64,000 nt of DNA from Spirodela intermedia (GCA_902729315.2 LR746268.1:2721501-2785500); one strand, 5' to 3'; positions 35,116 through 47,681 are shown, counted from the stretch's first letter. The notes: a model not told the origin generated them from the letters alone. Numbers and translations are program-made.

Positions 35116-36728
35116 TGATAAGTCTTCATTATTATGAGTTAATAATTAGTAAATAATATATTTTTAACCTTAACTCATGATAAATATACTTATATTTATG
35201 TTAAATTGTGAAAAGTGGTTTTCAATTGATTTGTATGATTTTTATGAATTTGTAATTATATTTTCAATGAATTTGTATGATTTTTATAGTCCTAGTTTTG
35301 AGATAAATGAAGAAAAAGAAATTAAGTAAAAATATAGCAAAATAAGGGGACTCATTGGCTAGCTAGGCCCACAAGTAGGTTGAAAGTATAGTCAAGGGGA
35401 GCAGCGAGCAGGAGCTCGAGCAGCTAGGACTGATGGGGATACGTGTGCGCCACTCTCCTTTCACATCACTGGTGGCCAACTGGCTGTGGGGTAGGGAGTG
35501 GTTCTACACCCGAGAGAAAGGGACTTATTGCTTGGGAAATGTGATATTAGTATTTATTCACCCAAAACTTCGGTGCACAAACGATGTGGGACTAACCTAT
35601 GTCACACCTTCCCCTAAAAGGCTTCAAAGGCAGGCAATCAGTGCGGGTTTAAATCCTTCCATAGCTAAAATATATTTTTTATCTGATTATTACAACTTTC
35701 TTACAAATTGTCAATGAAAGATTGAGTCGTTATAATCACGGGATCATCAACAAAAATCTCGTCAACATGATTCACAGAGTATTATTACTAAAATTATTGA
35801 ACAATTCGTAATAAAAAGATCACGAATCCATCAAGTAAAACATCTCCGATTGATTGACGAACAAATTGTTGTTAAGAAGAGGATGATCCACAAAAAGATG
35901 AGTCATCATCTCCTAAGAGCATACCGGATGTGATGAAGAGCCTCTTCTTGTCACACAAATCTGAGGATGAAGCTCCCTAACATGCACCCTACCTCTATTT
36001 AGCTCCTCTTTGTCAAGTGGCAGCTGTTAAAGAGTCGCAAGGAGATGATTCGATGACCCATTTCATTAATCTCTTGACTTTACAAGGAGATCTAGAAATT
36101 ATTTCTATCGTCCTTGTCCAAGAAGAGCCTTTGAGGCTATAGACACTACATGACGATCCTCCTAAATGCTTAAGATTCTGGCGCATCATTAACGCATCAC
36201 CACTACAACACGGAAACTTTATTTTTCTATTTTCAACTTAATTTTTACTTTATTTACTGATAATTTATATAATTTAAATGTACCAAGCTATACTTTATTC
36301 AGTTACAATTCTTCTAGTTTTTATAGATCTTAATTTGATCAATTAAATCATCTATAATCGCTTACATAAAAATTGTCAAATAGAACTTTATTTTTGCTCA
36401 ATTCACACTTGTTAGGAGTTGACGTCATCTTGACGTCTGCACCCTTATTTTCCTTTTTTTTGAATTTTAAATATATATATATATATATTTTTATAGTATA
36501 AAATTCATAAAAAAGTTATATTCTTTAAGTAAAATTCTAAAAAATTACCCAATATTATATTACATCCCTATGATCGACTTAGAAAATTACCACTATTTTT
36601 GGAGGTTTTATTGAATTATAATTGATATATTTATTTAGAAATACTTTTAAATATTTGAAAATTAGTATTTTCTACTTTTGTAAATTTTAAATTTGTGTGA
36701 TTTACTATACAATGACTAAGTCACGTCA
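35116..36728 (+). repeat. Second solo LTR inside the integrase of element E
   Basis: TGATAAGTCTTC...AAGTCACGTCA, 1613 bp, opposite orientation to the previous one. Flanks ACTAG (35111-35115) and ACCAC (36729-36733) match at three of five bases, consistent with decay. Integrase sequence of E is present on both sides. Confidence 0.88.
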
Positions 36729-39700
36729 ACCACCTTTTGCAAAATCAATTTAATCACATGGTTAGCTAATTCAATTTTGTCATTTGATTTTGGATGATAT
36801 GGTGTGGTGAGTCTATGTTGAACTTCATATTTGGACAGAAAATTCCAAAAATGTATATTTGTAAAATGTGTGCCATTATGACTAATAATAGCACATGGAC
36901 ACCCAAATCTCGATAAAGTATTACTTCGAATAAATTTTATAACAATTTTGCTATCATTTGTGCAAGTAGGCATTACTTCCACCAACTTTGACACATAATC
37001 TACTACAAGTAAAATATATTCATATCCACATGAAGGAGAGAATGGATCTATAAAGTCAATTCCCCTTATATCAAAAATCTCAACTGCTAAAATAGGCTAT
37101 AATGGCATTGCATCTTTCTTTTTGATATTAACAATTGATTGACATTTAATGCAATGTTGACTAAATACATGTGCATCTTTAAATAAAGAGGGCTAGAAAA
37201 AACCACTTTGTAAGACTTTTGCAATTATCTTTCATCTTGCAAAATGGCCTCCACATTGTAGGAAATGACAAAATTCTAAGATTTTACCTTGTTCTTCATC
37301 TAGAACACAGAGTCATAGGATCTAGTCTTCACCTAAATAAAACAAATTAAGATCATTCTAGAGAATCTTAGATTTACTTTAGCAGCAAATTTCTTTAGCT
37401 CTCTCTCTTCCATACTACAAGCATTTTCTATGTAGCTAAATAATTAACAATCTCAGCAAACCATTATATATTTTTTAGTTTGGATTGATAAAATCTGCTT
37501 ATCTGAAAAAGCATCATTTAAAAATAGATTGCTCATTATGTACAATACGAGATAAATGATCAGCCACAACATTTTTGAATTCTTTCTTATCATGGATTTC
37601 AATATCAAACTCATGTAATAATAAATTTTGTCCAATAATTGTGGCTTTGCTCCTTTCTTTTCTAACAAGTATTTCAATGTTGCATGATCAGAATACACAA
37701 TCACCTTTGATCTAATAGTATATGTTCTGAATTTTTCTAATGTAAACACCACTACCCATAATTCTTTTTGAGTGGTAGTGTAATTAATTGTGCATCTGTA
37801 ATAGTGTTGCTAGCATAATAAATAACCACAAGATCTATTTGCTGCCCTAAGACTGCACCAATTACAAAATTAGATGCATCACACATTATTTCAAATAGCA
37901 TGGACTAGTTCAGTGTTTGAATGATTGGTGCTTCTATCAAGGTTGTCTAAAGAGTCATAAATGAATTAATACATGCTTCTTCAAAATGAAATGAACTGTC
38001 CTTAGACAACAAAGATGTCAATGGCCTAGTTATTTTAGAGAAATTATTAATAAATTGTCGATAGAACTCAGCATGTCAAAGAAATGCTCTAAATTGTTTG
38101 ATTGACTATAGTGGAGGCAGATTGACAATAGCATCAATCTTGCTTTGTCCACCTCAATCCCTCTCTCACAAACAACATGTACTAGGACTAATCCTTGCAC
38201 CATAGAATGACTCTTTTCCTAGCTTAAAACTAAGTAAATGATGCACCAAAAATAGAAAAATCATCCATGAAAATCTCTAAAAAATCACCAATCATGTCTA
38301 AAAAGATGGACATCATGCACCACTAAAAAGTGGCCAGGGCATTACATAGTCCAAAAGGCATTCTCTTGAATGCATAAGTTCTAAAGGGGCAAGTAAAAGT
38401 TGTCTTTTCTTGATCATCTAGATAAATAACTATCTAATTATATCTCGAATACCCATCTAAGAAACAAAAATATTTTTGCCCTTGTAATGTTTCTAACATT
38501 TGATCTAAGAATGAAAGAGGGAAGTGATCTTTTCTTGTTACTACATTAAGCCTTTGGTAATCAATGCATACCCTCCATCTTGTGGTTAATCTTGTTGGTA
38601 CATTCTCTCCTTTCTCTGTTCGTGTCACATTCCAACCCGATTTTTTTTGTACGACTTGTGTTGGACTCACTTTGGGCTATCAGAAATAGGGTAGATGATC
38701 CCTACATCAATCTATCTTATAATCTCTTTCTTCACTACCTCTCTCATGGTAAAGTCTCCTTTGCATCTTATGACTAAGTTTCACATTATCTTCAAGGTAA
38801 ATTTGATGCATACAAATGTCTAAATTTATTCCCTTGAGGTCTACCATTGTCCAACCAATTGCTCCCTTATGATTTCTTAAAACCTCGACAATCCTGTCCT
38901 TGTGTTCCTCGGTCAATGATGCTGAAATGATTACATATAAGGTTTGGTTAGGCCCAAGAAAAACATATTTCATTGATTCGAGTAATTTTTTAAATTTAAA
39001 TCAAGAGCTTGTTCTAATGATGGCCTTAATGATATTTCTATGTTTAAAGTTTGTAGTTTTATGTTCTACATATGCACAAGTTGATTTGGAATCAGTCACA
39101 TGTTGAACCCAATTGATCTCTTCAACGTGTCAACACTATCAACTTCCTTCAATTCATCCACATCTCGATAGGGAATTTAGTGCTGCAAAATACATTAAAT
39201 GCAATGGTCTTATCTTATCATTTGATATTAATTATTCCATTTTCACAAACTATGTTTGACTTAGTTGTGGCAAGGAATTGTCTACCCAAAATGATTGGTG
39301 CAGGACATAAATCATCTCTAAAAAGCATATTTAAGATCAGAAAGTCGGCAGAGAAACAACAACCCTTCACATCAATAATGACATCCTCCAATAAACCTTA
39401 AGTTTTTACTGATCTATCTCCTAGCTAGAGAACAATAGGGGTCTCCTTAACCTCTTCCAATTGAAATTGATTAAAAACTTTAGTGGGCAATAGGTTCACA
39501 CTTGCTCCTAGATTGAGTAGTACATTGAAAAATATGTTTTCTCCAATTCTACTTGAAACTAGGGGTGCTCCAAGATCTTTATTTTTTCTAGGTAAGGAAT
39601 GAGTAATCACTGCACTTGCCTCTTTGAAAAGAGTAATCCTCCAAGGTGATTTGCAAAGTGTGTAAAGGTTTTTCAAGAGTTTACCATAGGAGGGAATGTG

Positions 39701-39822
39701 CTTAATTGCATTGACCAAGGGAATGAAAATTTGAATCTGCTAAAATATTTTTGTTAACTCATCATGAGGCTTCATCCTAGTTCTCATCTTAGGTTCTAGG
39801 ACCTTAAGGAATGTGATGGAAG
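36729..39822 (-). pseudogene. pol: Decayed pol of element E (integrase, RNase H, RT, protease)
   Basis: Read on the minus strand from 39822 down. Protease reads N-L-G-A-S-V-N-L-L-P (39718-39425), so the catalytic D is lost. RT has C-I-D-Y-Q-R-L-N and F-L-D-G-Y-S at 38670-38434 and keeps F-M-D-D near 38265. RNase H has [11 protein letters not shown] around 37680. An HHCC region lies near 37330-37150. The integrase core has S-H-N-G-T-H-F near 36890, with H in place of the second catalytic D. Many stops and shifts; certainly dead. Similar order to A but only moderate protein similarity. Confidence 0.85.
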
Positions 39823-41985
39823 ACGGGGCAAGAATTCCTGTACCTGATCAATAAAACTCAAGACCCAGAAAGGGAGAGTCGAACTGATTCGATAAGAATA
39901 TATGGACCCTAGACTCTAGGTCTGACCACATAACCTAAGTATAGGCAGGCATACCAATATGCACTATCAGCTCAAGACAACCTAGAGAAACACTTCACGA
40001 TGGTAAGTGTGAGGCCCTCTTGGTCCACATCCGAGCAGACGGTAGAACAATTGTTGTGAGGTAGCCTAGGGTTGTAGCTCATGAACGGTGACAAATCTAG
40101 CGTAGTGTCAGAAGTCATGATCTGATAACTGTCATATCTTGTCTACGTTGTCTTGATGGCGATAGAGACGAGCCAAAAAAACCCTTCAAGAGATAATTAA
40201 ACTTAAGAGGAAGGGGTACGGAGCTAACCTTCGGGGCTGCGTAGCCTGATAGGTTGTGACGGAATAGAGATTCGACGTAGGTAGAGACGTTTGGTGAAAA
40301 TCAATGCTCAGTGTCGATAATTGGTCTTGGTCGAGAGTCGTAGTCATCATCGTCATAAGGCATGGCACTGTCGGCGCAGACGTGGGCCCGCTGGTGGGCC
40401 AAAGGGCACGCTAGCGGGCATGGGCCCGCTGGTGGGCCGAAGGGCATGCTAGCACACGCGCGTGGTGCACGGCATGCCCTAGGGCACACGGGTAGGGGCA
40501 CCAGGTGGGTGCGCGGGCTGCAAGAGCCGACGCGCGCGGCGCACGCAGCGGCAGTGCTTCGGCGAGAAGGCCGAGCATCTGCGGTGCTTTGACAAGAATG
40601 CCAAGTGTTAGTGGCGCTTTGGCGGGAATGCCAAGTGTTAGCGTTCGGCGGGAAGGCCGAGTGTTAGTGGTGCTTTGGCAAGAATGCCAAGCGTCAACAG
40701 CACTTTGGCGGGAATGCCAAGCGTGCGTGGTTGGGCAGAGACCAAACCGTCACCGGAAGGATCGGCCCTCTCTGATGGTGCCGGGAAACAGAGTAGAGGA
40801 CGGAGATGATCCGGCCGACAATACTAGGGAGGGTTGAGCTCTCCTGGTCTAAGTGGCGCTGGAAACAACACGACAGCGACGGGGCATCGGGAAACTCCGG
40901 CAGGGCCTGTGAGGAGCTTGGACTGGTTCTGGCTCATCGGCACGGCTGTAGGGTCTCTCCCGACGTTGGCAGCAGGTTGGTGTTCGTCGGCGAATGGCCA
41001 GTGACTAGGTGGAGCAGCAGAGGGCGGCCCCGGTAAGTTTGGGGTGGAGTTCCGGAGGAAGAGGCAGCAGTCAAATCAGGGGTCAAGAGACTCTAGCAGA
41101 GTGCTCGGCGACGGCTCATAGAGAGGCGAAGCGAGCCCCTTTCGTCACGAGGGCGTGACAGGGTTCCAGTAGAGGCGGCAGTGGCTGTAGTGGCAACCAT
41201 GATCATTTTGTCTGGTGATGGTGGCGAACTCCTGAGCAGCAATGAGATGGCTGGTGGCGATAGTGGTCTCATGTGGCAGCGGGACTTCTCGAGCAGCAGC
41301 GTCACGAGGAACAAAATCCTCGAAGGGGGTATCGATGGCCTTCCTCTTCCTCCTTCCCTTCCCTTCCTATCCTAGATCACGGAGAAGCTACTCACAAAAT
41401 GATAATCTCTCTCAAAAATATACGGCACTCTCTTGAGGGGGGGTCCTACCTCCCCTTATATGGCAGCCCACAAGTGGGCTAAGGGGAGGTGGGCCTACTT
41501 GAGGCCCTCAAGCCCATAAGCCACAAATGCTACAAAAGGGGCTTATTGGGCCTCTTGAAGAGAGACCCAATAAGCTCCCCTAAAAGGAGAAAGAGGGCCC
41601 TCTTATGGTGCTTAAGTGGGCCTCAAATGAAGACCCAAATAAGCCCCAAAAGAGGCCCAAAAGGAAAGACACATAGGTCCCCCCCCCCCCTAGGGTTGTA
41701 ATTGGGCCTTAGAGAGAGACCCAATAAAACCCTAAAAAAAGGGAGACACAAACAACAACACACACACATAGAATTAGGCCCGCTAACACACAAACATGAG
41801 GCCCAACAAGTCAATGTGAAAATACAAAGAAAGATAAGAGTGAGCTGGGCTCATCGTTGTTGCGGAGGTAGAATGTCGTCATCTTGAAGGGCTAGGCCGT
41901 GTAGCAAAAGCCAGGCTCCTTCATCTTCTCATGTCCATCAAGCTGAACTCAGACTGCCAGTGTCTCTTGAGCTGATGGAGACAGG
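39823..41985 (-). other. GC-rich insertion of about 2.1 kb in element E (boundaries approximate)
   Basis: Composition changes sharply between the protease and gag parts of E. On the minus strand there is a TATA-like CCATATAAGGGGAGG near 41447-41461, preceded by several GGGCC/AGGCCC motifs and an aaaaccctaaaaa telo-box-like stretch, as in plant promoters. A tandem array lies at 40554-40730 and a 12-base C run at 41679-41690. Short frames on both strands have no recognised domain. A 12-bp inverted repeat (39966-39977 and 41965-41976) is weak evidence for ends. It could be an LTR of another family, a DNA transposon or a captured promoter. Confidence 0.5.
40554..40730. repeat. GC-rich tandem repeat, about six units of 27-31 bp
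   Basis: Units follow the pattern gctttggcgggaatgccaag plus gtgttagtg, with variants reading ggcgggaaggccgag. It lies within the GC-rich insertion. A second short duplication with period 38 (gggcccgctggtgggcc at 40384 and 40422) is just upstream. Confidence 0.75.
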
Positions 41986-42109
41986 TCCCACTCGCCATCA
42001 AAATGGCACTACCTTAGCCTTCCCCATTAGACCTGTGATGTCTATCTTCTCTCCATTCTTAATCTCCTTAGACCTTATTCTTCTTCTCTTTCCTCAAAAA
42101 ACAAATCAT

Positions 42110-42394
42110 CATTTTGCTAACCTATGGTGGGTGTGCTTTTGCTATTACCCTCATATGAATCTTTGAGAATTTTTTCACTCCTCAATATAGTTACAGCCTC
42201 TACATTTTCAAAATTTGTGGAAGATGGTAGTTGTGACATCGAAGCTTGATGCCTTGCAAAATTGACACTCTTATTTTGTGGATTAGTAATAGGCTGATTT
42301 GGGAGCTGTCCTAGCTTCCTCCTAGGATTTGCAATAGCTAACTTTCTTATTTCTTTTTCTTAATTTTGAACATTTTGTTGATGATACAGTTGTA
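42110..42394 (-). pseudogene. gag: Gag C-terminal part of element E
   Basis: Minus-strand translation gives G-Q-L-P-N-Q-P-I-T-N-P and I-L-R-S-E-K-I-L-K-D-S-Y, aligning with [11 protein letters not shown] and [12 protein letters not shown] of A. This shows the GC-rich block interrupts E between gag and protease. It ends where the LTR at 42395 begins. Confidence 0.65.
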
Positions 42395-43820
42395 TGATAA
42401 GTCTTCATTATCATGAGTTAATAATTAGTAAATGGTATAGTTTTAACCTTAACTCATGATAAATAGACTTATATTTATGTTAAAGTGTGAAAAGTGGTTT
42501 TTAGTTGATTAACGTGAATTTTTGAGTAATTATATGATTTTATACACATTTATATAATTTTTATTGTCTTACTTTTGAGATAAATAAAGAAAAAGAAATA
42601 AAAATAAAAAATATAACAAAATAGGGCGGACCCACCAGCTAGTTAGGCCCACAAGCGGGTCGAAATTGTAGTCAGGGAGGACTTGCGAGCAAGGGCTTGA
42701 GCAGCAAGGATCAATAAAGGCACGTGTGTGCCACTCCCCTTCCACGTCACTAGTGATTAGCTGACTATGGGGCAAGGAATGGTTGTACACACGTGAGAAA
42801 GAGACTTGATTCAAATGTAATATTACTATATATTCGTTTGAAACTTTGACGCACAAGTGATGTAAGACTAAACCCGTGTCACACTTTCCCCATAAAGGAT
42901 TCAATAATTTTAATATCTAAAAGACCCCTTATTTATAACAGAGATATACCATGATGACATCATTTGATAAAAGTATTAGAGTACTTATGTCAATCTTTCT
43001 CATGTAGGTGAACAATTGATGTAGGTTTGAATCCTCCCAAAGTCAAAACTTATATTTTTTTTAACTGATTACTGCAACTTTCTTGTAGATCATCGATGAA
43101 GGATTAAGCAACTAGAATCATTAGATCATCGACAAAAATCTCATCAACGTGATTCGTGAGGCATTGTTCCTAAAATTGTTGAATGATTCGTGATAAAAGG
43201 ATTGCAAATCCATCAAGTAAAGCATCTCCAATTGATCGACGAATAAATTGTCGTCAGGAAGAGGATGATCTGCAGAGAGATAAGTTGCCACCTCCTGAGA
43301 GCATACCGGATGTGATGAAGAGCCTCTTCTTGCTATGCGGACTTGAGGATGAAGCTCCTTCACACACACCCCACCTCCATCCAACTCCTCTACGTTGGGT
43401 GACAGCCGCTGGAGAGCTGGGAGTCACTATTTTTCCGCTCTATCAAGTGACAACCGCCAGAGATGATTTGATGACCCATTTCATTGATCTCTAGACTTCG
43501 CAATGAGATCTAAAAATTACCCACATCATCGTTATCTAAAGAGAGCCTTTGAGGCTGTAGACACTGCATGACTATTTTCTTGAACACTTAGGATTCCACT
43601 ACATTGCTGACACATTGCCGCCGCAACGTCAAAACTCTATTTTCCTACTTTCAACTTACTTTCTGCTTCATTTAGTGATAATTTGTGTGATTTAAATTTA
43701 CCAAGATATATTTTATTCTATTACAATTTTTTTGAATTATACAGATATTAATTTGATCAATTAAATTGTTAATAAAGCTAGAAAATATATAGATTTAAAT
43801 TGCTTACATAAGAATCACTG
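42395..43820 (+). repeat. 3'-truncated LTR (older type)
   Basis: Starts TGATAAGTCTTC and runs to aagaatcactg at 43820, where an opposite LTR begins. The last roughly 400 bp of a normal LTR are missing. It contains the older-type segment near 42900-43010 and a small insertion (about 43768-43800) that repeats the flanking ttaaattg. Left flank is TTGTA. Confidence 0.85.
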
Positions 43821-45563
43821 TGATGTGACTTAGTCGTATATTAAATCACACAAATCTAAAATTTATAAGGCTAGAAAATATGATTTTTCAAATATTTAGA
43901 CATATTTTTAAACAAATATATCAATTATAATTCAATAAAACTTTGAAGAATAATAGTAATTTTCTAAATCAATCATAGATATGTAATATAATATCTAGTA
44001 ATTATTCAATTTTTTGTAAAGAATACTACTTTTTATGAATTTTATACAAAGAAATGAAAAGGAAATATATTTAAAATTCACGAAAAAAGGAAATAAGGGT
44101 GTGAATGACAAGATGCTGTCAATGCCCGATGAACACGAATCGGGTGGGAATAGAGTTTCACTTGACAATTCTTACGTAAGCAATTACAAATAATTTAATT
44201 GATCAAATTAAGATCTATAAAAGCTAAAAAAGTCATAATGAAATGAAGTATATCTTGGTAAATTTAAAATCAAAAAATTATTGCTAAATGAAACAAAAAT
44301 TAAGTTGAAAGTAAGAAAACAGAGTTCCGACATCACGATGGCAATACGTCCGTGATGCACCAAAATCCTAAGCGTTCAAGAGGATCATTGTGCAGTGTTC
44401 ATAGCCTCGAAGGCTCTCCTTGGACAAAGACGATGTCGGTAATCTCTAGATCTCCTTACAAAGTCTAGAGATCAATGAAATGGGTCGTTGAATTGTCTCC
44501 CACGGCTGTCACCTAGCAGAGTGGAAAAATGGTGACTTTGCAGCTCTTTGGCGGCTGTCACCTATAGGAGAGGAGCTGGATGGAGGTGGGGCGCATGTTA
44601 AGGAGCTTCATCCTCAAGTCCACACAACAAAAGGAGGCTCTTCATCACATCTGGTATGCTCTCAAGAGGTGGTGACTCGTCTCCCAGCAGATCGTCCTCT
44701 TCTCGATGATAGTTTGTTCATCGATCAATCAAAGATGCTTTACTCGATGAATTCACAATCCTTTTATCGTGAATCATTTAGCAATTTTAGTAACAATGCT
44801 CTACGAATCACGTTGATGAGATTTTTGCCGATGATCTAGCGATTCTAATTGCTTAATCCTTTACCAACGATCTATAGGAAAGTTGTAATAATCAGCTAAA
44901 AAAAATAGAAATTTTAGTTCTAGGAGGATTTGAACCCATGCTAGTTGCTCGTCTGCATGAGAGAGATTGACATAAGTACTTTAATACCCTTATAAAATGA
45001 ACATCATCATGGTATATCTCTATTATAAATAAAAGGTCTTTTAGGTATTAAAATTTTCAAACCTTTTTTGAGAAAGATGCGACGTAGTTTAATCCCACAT
45101 CACTTGTGTGTCGAAATTTCAGGCAAATATATAGTAATATTACATTTTGGAAGCAAGTCCCTTCTCTCACATATTCGACCACTCCTTGCCCCATAGTTGG
45201 CTGACCATTAGTGACATGGAAGAGGGGCGCACACATGCCTCTATTGGTCCAAGTCGCTCGAGCCCCTACTCACGGCTACACACTAACTGTACTTTCGACT
45301 CACTTGTGGGCCCAACTAGCTGATAGGTCTCCCTCTATTTTGTAATATTTTTATTTTTATTTCTTTTTCTTTATTTATCTCAAAAGTAAGACTATAAAAA
45401 TCATATAAATTTGTATAAAATCACATAATTATTCAAAAATTCACATTAATTAACTAAAAATTACTTTTCACACTTTAACACAAATATAAGTCTATTTACC
45501 ATGAGTTAAGGCTAAAACTATATTATTTACTAATTATTAAATTATGGTAATGAAGACTTATCA
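43821..45563 (-). repeat. Full-length older-type LTR, opposed to the previous one
   Basis: TGATGTGACTTAG...TTATCA, 1743 bp, one 144-bp unit and the older-type segment (about 44955-45060). Flanks CACTG and AGGGA do not match, and the remainder of the neighbouring LTR does not resume at 45564. This is therefore not a simple nested insertion. Confidence 0.85.
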
Positions 45564-46730
45564 AGGGACAAGGGTGTTGGCCCAGCCAATAGGCTAGCAT
45601 AGTAGGGCCTTAACCTTTTGTAGAGTAAGAAGCACTATTGCGCTTGATTTAGGAAGAATAGGAGACATACATACACTAAATCCAACACAAAAAGACATGC
45701 ATATGAACCCTGACGACCCATGACAACTTCTCAGCTACATTAACATGGGAACACTTTAGAGAGAGGATAGAAAAGAAGAGTTGGGAAAACATGATTTGTC
45801 ATAAAGCACTACCCACAAAAATATCTTTGTTCATTTGAAGACTTTTATAGAAAAAAGTTCCACTTGACATGAACATTAGAAGAATGGGTTTCCAACTAAG
45901 ATCCAAATACAATTGTCGTCAACATACTGTAGAGAAGAATTTGTAACACATGTGTTATTTGATAGTGAAAGGGCGGAGGAATACTAGGAATGGTTCCTAG
46001 AAAAAATTGAGTCCATTGAAAAAAAGAGAAAAATACTTTCACCAATGGCTCCACTTTATTTTTTAGAATAGAACAAAAGAAAGTAAAATAGGAATAATGA
46101 TAAGGATCACATTCTCATGCCTCAAGTGAGAAATTTGGATAGGCTGAAGCACAAAAGGAAAGAAGGAATAGCTTCATGGCACCCTTCATCACATGTAAAT
46201 GTACAAAATGGGTGGTGGAATCAAGAAGCAAGGCATCATTGAGATCTGAGGAAGAATCGTTAAAAACATGAAATATTTGGGGCCTAATTGAATGATCAAT
46301 TATTGAAATGGAAATAGGTAAATGGTATCTCCAAAAAGGTAAATATAAGATGAATATAGATGGCACATCCAAATGAAATCCAAGACCTGTTGGGGGGGGG
46401 GGGGGGTTACTTGAGATCATGAAGGCCAGATGATTGGGGCCTGCTCCCTCATATATGGACAAGATACATGCATGGAAACTGAGTATAGAGCATTAGCAAG
46501 TGGCCTCTTATTATGTTATAAATGAAATATTAGCCAAGTAATAATAGACTCTCAAACTCTTGCAAAAATGTAAAAAAAGAAATATGTAGGCAATGAAAAT
46601 TCAAGACATGGTGGAACATAATAAAAAAAAAACCTTTTTATATCATTGAGATCTCCCATTAGTATAAAAAAGGTAACTCTATGACTGATTTTCTTACTAA
46701 TGAAGGCATAATGAACAAAGAATTCTAGAG
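45564..46730 (+). pseudogene. Decayed LINE fragment: zf-RVT and RNase H domains
   Basis: Plus-strand translation of about 45770-45980 gives H-K-A-L-P-T-K-I-S-L-F-I followed by a V-P-L-D-M-N-I-R-R-M-G pattern and C...H spacing, as in the zinc-binding domain after plant LINE reverse transcriptases. From about 46350 a D-G-T-S-K-G-N-P-R-P-V-G start, I-I-D-S-D-S-Q, and a late I-S-H...Y-K-K-G-N-S...D-F-L-T-N-E-G pattern mark a plant-LINE-type RNase H. Stops and shifts are frequent. A 15-base G run (46392-46406) sits in the glycine stretch. No RT core is present in the window. Confidence 0.7.
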
Positions 46731-47111
46731 CTTGTAGGAATTGCTGTAGATGGGAAGAGGCATCTTTAGTCTTGAAAAATAGGGACTTCGAAACATGAGA
46801 AAGACAAGATGAGTAAGGAAAACATGAGTCATAGAGGCATGTATCTTCCACTCTGATTTATACACGACTGTACAATATTGATCATATGAGTAAATTACTA
46901 GAAAAATGTCAAAAGAATAGAATTTCATGAGAGATATGAAATGATAGTAAAACCATAGATGATTGATTAGGAGTCACTATTGAATTTGAATGCACAACAA
47001 GCAAAGCAGAGGACATAAAGCTGCAAAAGAAGGCAAGGGGAGGTAGGGAATTAGAGCAGATCTACAAGAAATAACAAATCTGAATAATGTTGAGTTTTCA
47101 AGGATGATGGT
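46731..47111. other. Unassigned DNA left of element F
   Basis: AT-rich, no coding frame. It ends with ATGGT (47107-47111), the target duplication of element F, so it was continuous with the sequence at 53762 before F inserted. Confidence 0.5.
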
Positions 47112-47676
47112 TGATAAGTCTTCATTATCATGAGTTAATAATTAGTAAATAATATAGTTTTAGCCTTAACTCATGATAAATAGACTTATATTTGTGTTAA
47201 AGCATGAAAAGTGGTTTTCAGTTGATTAACGTGAATTTTTGGGTAATTATGTGATTTTATACGATTTTTACAGTCTTAGTTTTGAGATAAATGAAGAACA
47301 AGAAATAAAAATAATTTGATTAATTGAGTCGTTGTGATTAATTTGATTAATGTGATTTTATAACGTGAAAAGTCGTTGTTTACCAGATATTATATTTCCT
47401 TTTCTTTTTGTGAATTTTAAATATATTTCCTTTTTATTTCCTAGTATAAAATTCGTAAGAAAATCGTACTCATTGAGAAAAATTCTGAATAATTACCAGA
47501 TATTATATTACATCCCTGTGATCGACCTGGAAAATTACCGCTATTTTTGGGATTTGTATTGAATTATAATTGATATATTTATTTAGAAATACTTCTAAAT
47601 ATCCGAAAATTCGTATTTTCTAGTTTTATAAATTTTAAATCTGCGTGATTTAATATACAACGACTGAGTCACGTCA
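47112..47676 (+). repeat. 5' LTR of element F, internally deleted (565 bp)
   Basis: The first about 200 bp and last about 285 bp are normal. Between them (about 47314-47393) some 1.2 kb, including promoter and 144-bp repeats, are replaced by an 80-bp patchwork of short LTR pieces (atttgattaattgagtcg, taccagatattatatt) out of their normal order. The 3' LTR is full length, so the loss came after integration. Confidence 0.9.
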
Positions 47677-47681
47677 AATTT

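Larger units (their letters stand above)
32390..42394 (-). mobile_element. Element E: older minus-strand Athila-like element, much interrupted
   Basis: From high to low coordinates it carries the gag C-terminus, protease, RT, RNase H, integrase and 3' region. It is split by solo LTRs at 33368-35004 and 35116-36728, a GC-rich insertion at about 39823-41985, and an LTR starting at 42395. The gag N-terminus and 5' LTR are not seen. The 3' region probably continues at 23574-23937, which would make element C a nested insertion with its 3' LTR deleted. The protein differs clearly from A, so this is a second lineage. Confidence 0.7.

Noticed and set aside
40301-40837. GC-rich frames in the insertion (66-110 codons on both strands)
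   Set aside because: Repeat-driven, alanine/arginine/glycine-rich, no known domain, and no consistent start.
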